Positions 25,702-25,771 of a stretch of 25,771 bases of DNA are shown one piece after another. The stretch's first letter is position 1. Each line of letters starts with the position of its first letter. The notes under the pieces were generated by a model that searched no databases, was not told the DNA's origin, and worked only from the letters and a program-made list of their open reading frames with translations. A program made the position numbers and the translations under genes. This DNA is from Planctomycetales bacterium (GTDB lineage Bacteria > Planctomycetota > Phycisphaerae > SM23-33), in the NCBI GenBank assembly GCA_030642005.1, contig DAOWOP010000015.1:1-25771 (forward strand), in the 5' to 3' direction.

Positions 25702-25771
25702 AGCCGCGACCGTCAGGGAGCGGTCAGACCGATGCGAGAGTCTTAATGACCGCTCCCTTACAGTCGCGGCT
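25702..25771. repeat. Large palindromic element at the window edge
   Basis: The 25-nt arms at 25702-25726 and 25747-25771 are inverted repeats with 23/25 matches around a 20-nt loop. The outer ends read AGCCGCGAC and GTCGCGGCT; the inner parts contain GGGAGCGGTCA and its complement. The right arm stops at the end of the window, so it may extend further. It lies upstream of the transglutaminase-like promoter. It resembles the dispersed GC-rich palindromes of planctomycete intergenic regions (from memory, unverified). Confidence 0.8.

Overview
The window looks like chromosomal DNA of a planctomycete, possibly of the Phycisphaerae. This rests on family content (inference): a giant repetitive protein with an LEPR-XLL-type N-terminal motif (here LEERLLL), tandem DUF4159 domains, aspartate-rich GPGPDG-type modules, and PqqD-M50-HlyD and GAF-HlyD fusions. 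Almost everything is coded on the minus strand; the M48 lipoprotein is the only clear plus-strand gene. No tRNA, rRNA or CRISPR array was seen, and no gene-free stretch exceeds 300 bases.

Layout from left to right. Bases 1-131 hold a decamer repeat array and a small hairpin. Bases 227-2518 encode a secreted alpha/alpha-repeat protein with two DUF4159 domains. It diverges from an M48 metallopeptidase lipoprotein (2764-3630). Bases 3699-21138 form one minus-strand block. Read in the direction of transcription it runs: a 3089-residue exported-looking protein, an intercistronic hairpin, a small HlyD-type adaptor, a DUF3467 protein, a GAF-TM-HlyD fusion, an inserted cassette with a four-helix-bundle gene, a PqqD-M50 protease-HlyD fusion, a hairpin repeat, and a shortened SecA-like ATPase. 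Bases 21344-25570 hold a second minus-strand unit: a membrane-anchored transglutaminase-like protein followed directly by asparagine synthase. Its promoter has a perfect TTGACA and an extended -10. The right edge holds a 25-bp-arm palindrome.

The most interesting reading (inference) is that the 3.7-21.1 kb block is a dedicated export system together with its giant substrate. The substrate has no conventional signal peptide, only a basic N-terminus plus LEERLLL. Next to it lie three HlyD-like barrel-sandwich proteins, an intramembrane protease and a SecA-like motor that lacks the C-terminal third of SecA. No ABC transporter, RND permease or TolC-like protein is present.

A second notable item is a 540-bp cassette (7976-8515). 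It is bounded by 34-nt inverted repeats (31/34 identical) and carries a four-helix-bundle (S23/IVS family) gene. A related gene-less hairpin copy sits 2 kb away at 5689-5781. Both elements fit almost flush between stop and start codons of the operon genes.
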